Shown piece after piece: positions 61,436 through 64,000 of a DNA stretch of 64,000 nucleotides (the first letter of the stretch is position 1; each line of letters starts with the position of its first letter). The notes below the pieces were generated by a model. The model saw only the letters and a program-made list of their open reading frames with translations. It was not told the origin of the DNA and ran no database searches. The position numbers and the translations under genes are program-made. Source of the DNA: Paractinoplanes tereljensis (lineage in GTDB: Bacteria > Actinomycetota > Actinomycetes > Mycobacteriales > Micromonosporaceae); the NCBI RefSeq assembly GCF_016862435.1, contig NZ_BOMY01000048.1, positions 62,001 to 126,000 on the forward strand. The letters run 5' to 3'.

Positions 61436-63256
61436 TTAGTAGTCCTCGCGGACGGTAGCGACAGCACCCTGGATCACGTCACCGGCACCGGTGCCGCCGT
61501 TGCCCGGCGTCTCGGTGTCGGTCGGCGACGGGTCGCCGCTCGGTTCGGCGTCGCCCACCACCGTGATGGTGACCTTGTCACCCTTCTCGACCGAGGCGCC
61601 CGCCTTCGGGTCCTGGTCGATGACCTGGCCGGGCACCTGGGTGCCGTCGGTCGCGGGGACGGTCTTCTGCGAGACGTTGAACGGGCCGGCCTGATCGAGC
61701 AGGGCCAGCGCGGTGTCCAGCGTCTGGTCGGTCACCTTCGGCATCTTGACCTTGTTGGCCTTGGAGATGCTGACCGTGATCTTGGTGCCCGGGGCGACGT
61801 CCTCGCCCTTCTTCTCCACGTCGGTCACGGTGTCCACCTGCAGGGCGCTGCTGACCTGCTTGAACTCCGGCACCAGGCCGAGTTGGGTCAGCTGGTCCTG
61901 CGCGTTCTGCTTGGTTCCGCCGACCAGGTTGGTGGGCACGGTGACCTTGTCCGGCGCGTTGCAGATCTGGTAACTGATCGTCTGGTCCTCGGGAACCGTG
62001 GTGTTCGCCTGAGGGTCCTGGCTGACGATCTTGCCGGTGCAATCCTTGCCGCTGGTCGGCGCCTCGGGCGAGATGTTGTTCAGGTTCAGCGCCTTGAGAG
62101 CCGCCCGCGCCTGCGCGTCGGTCTTGCCCTCGAGGTTGGGCATGGTGTGCGTGACGGCCTGCTGCTGGTCGCCGGTCTTGTCGTCGTTGCGGGACATCGC
62201 CAGCGCGACCCCGAGCACCACCACGACCAGCACGCCGAGGGCGGCCAGCGCGGCCATCACCCAGGACGAGGACTTCCGCTCCGGCTGCGGCGGCATGCCG
62301 CCGATCGGGCGCTGCATGGTGGTGGCGGCCTGCGGCTGCCACTGCCGAGTCGCCTGACCGTGCATCGCCATCGTTTCGGCCTGGCTCATCACCGGGGTGG
62401 CCAGCACCGGACGACCGGCGACCGCACGCAGCGCGTCGGCACGCATCTCCTGGGCGCTCTGGTACCGGTTCAACGGGTTCTTGGCCAGCGCCTTCAGGAC
62501 GATCGCGTCGACGTCCCGGCTCACCTCGGGGTTGACGTCGCTGGGCGCCTTCGGTTCTTCCCGAACGTGCTGGTAGGCCACGCTCACCGGGCTGTCGCCG
62601 ACGAACGGCGGGTGCCCGACGAGCAGCTCGAAGAGCACGCAGCCGGCCGCGTACACATCGGAGCGGGCGTCGACGGACTCACCGCGCGCCTGCTCGGGGG
62701 AGAGATATTGGGCCGTACCGATCACCGCGCTGGTCTGCGTCATGGTGGTCGCGCCGCTGGCCAGGGCCCGCGCGATGCCGAAGTCCATGACCTTGACCTG
62801 GCCGTTCTGTGTGATCATCACGTTGCCGGGCTTGATGTCCCGGTGGATGATCCCGTGCCGGTGGCTGAACTCCAGCGCGGCGTCGATGTCGGCGATGATC
62901 TCGAGCGCCCGGCGCTGCTGAAGCCGCTGCTCCTGGGCGAGAACTTCCTTGAGGGTCCGCCCGTTGACGAACTCCATCACGATGAACGGCAGTTTCTCGC
63001 CGGTCGACGAGATCTCCTCGCCGGTGTCGTAGACGGCAACGATCGCCGGGTGGTTGAGGGCGGCCGAGTTTTGCGCCTCGCGCCGGAATCGTTCCTGAAA
63101 GGTCGCGTCGCGGGCCAGGTCGGTGCGCAGCATTTTGATGGCCACGTCGCGGCCCAGCCGGAGGTCACGTCCTCGGTGCACCTCGGCCATTCCGCCGTAG
63201 CCCAATAGCTCGCCGACCTGGTACCTGCCACCGAGCAGGCGGGCCTGCGCCGTCAT
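61436..63256 (-). CDS. pknB: Ser/Thr protein kinase PknB with three PASTA domains
   Basis: 606 aa. The kinase domain (about residues 12-270) has G-loop LGYGGMAEVHRG, catalytic Lys41 in VAIKML, HRDIKPGNV (about 136-144) and DFGIA. A juxtamembrane linker and TM helix (about 331-351) follow, then three PASTA repeats (starting HTMPNLEGK, KVTVPTNLVGG, KVKMPKVTDQ) and a Pro/Thr/Gly-rich tail. PASTA domains sense muropeptides or lipid II; the kinase governs growth and division. Mycobacterial PknB has four PASTA repeats, so one is missing. It overlaps pknA by ATGA. Confidence 0.96.
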   Translation of the reverse strand: MTAQARLLGGRYQVGELLGYGGMAEVHRGRDLRLGRDVAIKMLRTDLARDATFQERFRREAQNSAALNHPAIVAVYDTGEEISSTGEKLPFIVMEFVNGRTLKEVLAQEQRLQQRRALEIIADIDAALEFSHRHGIIHRDIKPGNVMITQNGQVKVMDFGIARALASGATTMTQTSAVIGTAQYLSPEQARGESVDARSDVYAAGCVLFELLVGHPPFVGDSPVSVAYQHVREEPKAPSDVNPEVSRDVDAIVLKALAKNPLNRYQSAQEMRADALRAVAGRPVLATPVMSQAETMAMHGQATRQWQPQAATTMQRPIGGMPPQPERKSSSWVMAALAALGVLVVVVLGVALAMSRNDDKTGDQQQAVTHTMPNLEGKTDAQARAALKALNLNNISPEAPTSGKDCTGKIVSQDPQANTTVPEDQTISYQICNAPDKVTVPTNLVGGTKQNAQDQLTQLGLVPEFKQVSSALQVDTVTDVEKKGEDVAPGTKITVSISKANKVKMPKVTDQTLDTALALLDQAGPFNVSQKTVPATDGTQVPGQVIDQDPKAGASVEKGDKVTITVVGDAEPSGDPSPTDTETPGNGGTGAGDVIQGAVATVREDY

Positions 63257-64000
63257 AGCGTCTGTCGTCCTTCGTTAGCACGGTTCCAGCCGGGTTTGGC
63301 GCCGGTCTGTCTGGTTAGACGGTACGACGCCGCCGACGGTTCATTGTCGGCGGTGCCCTTCTGGGCGACTGCCACGGACACCGGCCGGTCGCTCATCGCG
63401 TTGTTGCCCTGCTTGTAGAGGAACGAGATGACCCCGGCACACAGCAGGACCAGCAGCGCGAGGACCACGGCGAGCACGATCAACACCTGCCGGCCGGCCG
63501 AACTCTCCGGCTTCGCCGTCGGAATCGGCTGCGCCTGAGCGGGCCGAGGCGCGGCGTACGGCGGGTGGTACGGCTGCGGCTGGGGTTGTTGTTGCATCGG
63601 CGGCCCGGAGGGTACGGACGCGGCACCGCGCGCGCCCGAGGTGGGTCGCGGCACCGGAGGGTACGGCGGGCGAGCGCTGCCGCTGATCGGCGCACCCGAG
63701 AACGGGGCCGCGGCCGGGCTGGCCGGCGCGGGCGTGCGAGCCGGCTGACCGGCCGGTTGCTGTGACGTGGTGGCCAGCGCCGACGCGGCCTGCCGGGCCA
63801 CTGCGGCCATCGCCGAGGCGGACGGCCAGCGGGCACCCGGGTCCTTGGCCAGCGCCCGGTCCACGATGGCGCGCACCGAGGGCGGGATGTCGGCGGGCAG
63901 CGGCCGGGGCGTCTCCCGGACGTGCTTCATGGCGATCTCGATCGGTGTGGCGCCGTCGAACGGCCGGTGCCCGGAGAGGCACTGGTAGGCGACCACGCCC
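63253..64000 (-). CDS. pknA: Ser/Thr protein kinase PknA, C-terminal part (cut by window end)
   Basis: A partial gene whose 5' end lies beyond base 64000. The visible 248 residues begin in the C-lobe of a kinase (VAYQCLSGHRPFDGATPIEI, IVDRALAKDPGARWPSASAM), followed by a Pro/Ala/Gln-rich linker, a TM helix (RQVLIVLAVVLALLVLLCAG) and a short external tail. Placement directly before pknB with ATGA coupling matches the actinobacterial pbpA-pknA-pknB order, so rodA/pbpA would be expected next. Confidence 0.9.
   Translation of the reverse strand, partial: GVVAYQCLSGHRPFDGATPIEIAMKHVRETPRPLPADIPPSVRAIVDRALAKDPGARWPSASAMAAVARQAASALATTSQQPAGQPARTPAPASPAAAPFSGAPISGSARPPYPPVPRPTSGARGAASVPSGPPMQQQPQPQPYHPPYAAPRPAQAQPIPTAKPESSAGRQVLIVLAVVLALLVLLCAGVISFLYKQGNNAMSDRPVSVAVAQKGTADNEPSAASYRLTRQTGAKPGWNRANEGRQTL

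Overview
The window is high-GC actinobacterial chromosome. Gene order and protein content point to the Micromonosporaceae (an Actinoplanes-like organism). The signs are an HspR-controlled dnaK-grpE-dnaJ-hspR operon, TAGNNT-type -10 boxes, many GTG starts and ATGA/GTGA stop-start overlaps, and a crgA - DUF881 - class E sortase - pabA/trpG - pknB - pknA block of the kind found near oriC in actinomycetes. Assignment to a genus is inference. There is no integrase, transposase, rRNA or CRISPR array.

Layout. 0.1-2.4 kb: a two-subunit cation/proton antiporter and a conserved hypothetical. 2.4-6.7 kb (minus): heat-shock operon with an HspR (HAIR) operator over the dnaK promoter. 6.9-12.9 kb: a pair of dynamin-like GTPases, a hypothetical and a one-TM low-complexity protein. 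13.3-16.8 kb: a 2-oxoacid dehydrogenase complex (E1alpha, E1beta, E2). 16.9-21.4 kb: a strong hairpin, a 45-aa protein and a 1310-aa FG-rich low-complexity membrane protein with an LppU-like C-terminal domain. 21.4-27.8 kb: a thioredoxin/NHL protein, 5-oxoprolinase pxpBCA, hemolysin III, and an HxlR/QorB-like divergent pair. 27.9-35.2 kb: SixA phosphatase, FadE5-like acyl-CoA dehydrogenase, SpoIIE phosphatase, and small housekeeping genes including dcd, which is divergent from a flavin-fold oxidase with a perfect SOS box between them. 35.3-37.8 kb: tRNA-Gly(CCC), a secreted RTX-repeat protein, and a scrambled patch with a dispersed repeat, a GntR gene remnant and an orphan HTH gene. 37.8-42.3 kb: regulators, VOC proteins and two secreted proteins.

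42.4-51.3 kb is the most distinctive region. It is a catabolic operon (RraA-type aldolase, PrpF-type tautomerase, type I extradiol dioxygenase, LigJ-type hydratase, GntR regulator, DUF1932 dehydrogenase) followed by an SsuABC/TauABC-like importer operon. Copies of one palindrome, GATTGT-NN-ACAATC, sit at the promoters of both operons. The GntR protein therefore probably controls uptake and breakdown of one aromatic acid through the oxalomesaconate branch. The ring-cleaving enzyme is a VOC-fold dioxygenase instead of the LigAB/GalA type usually seen with these partners.

51.3-64 kb: two CNNM/CorC-type membrane proteins, a bacterial GOLPH3-like protein, a large Fe-S oxidoreductase, then the oriC-type cell-envelope block (crgA, DUF881, sortase E with a 600-residue disordered N-terminus, a small membrane protein, pabA, pknB with three PASTA domains, and pknA cut by the window end).
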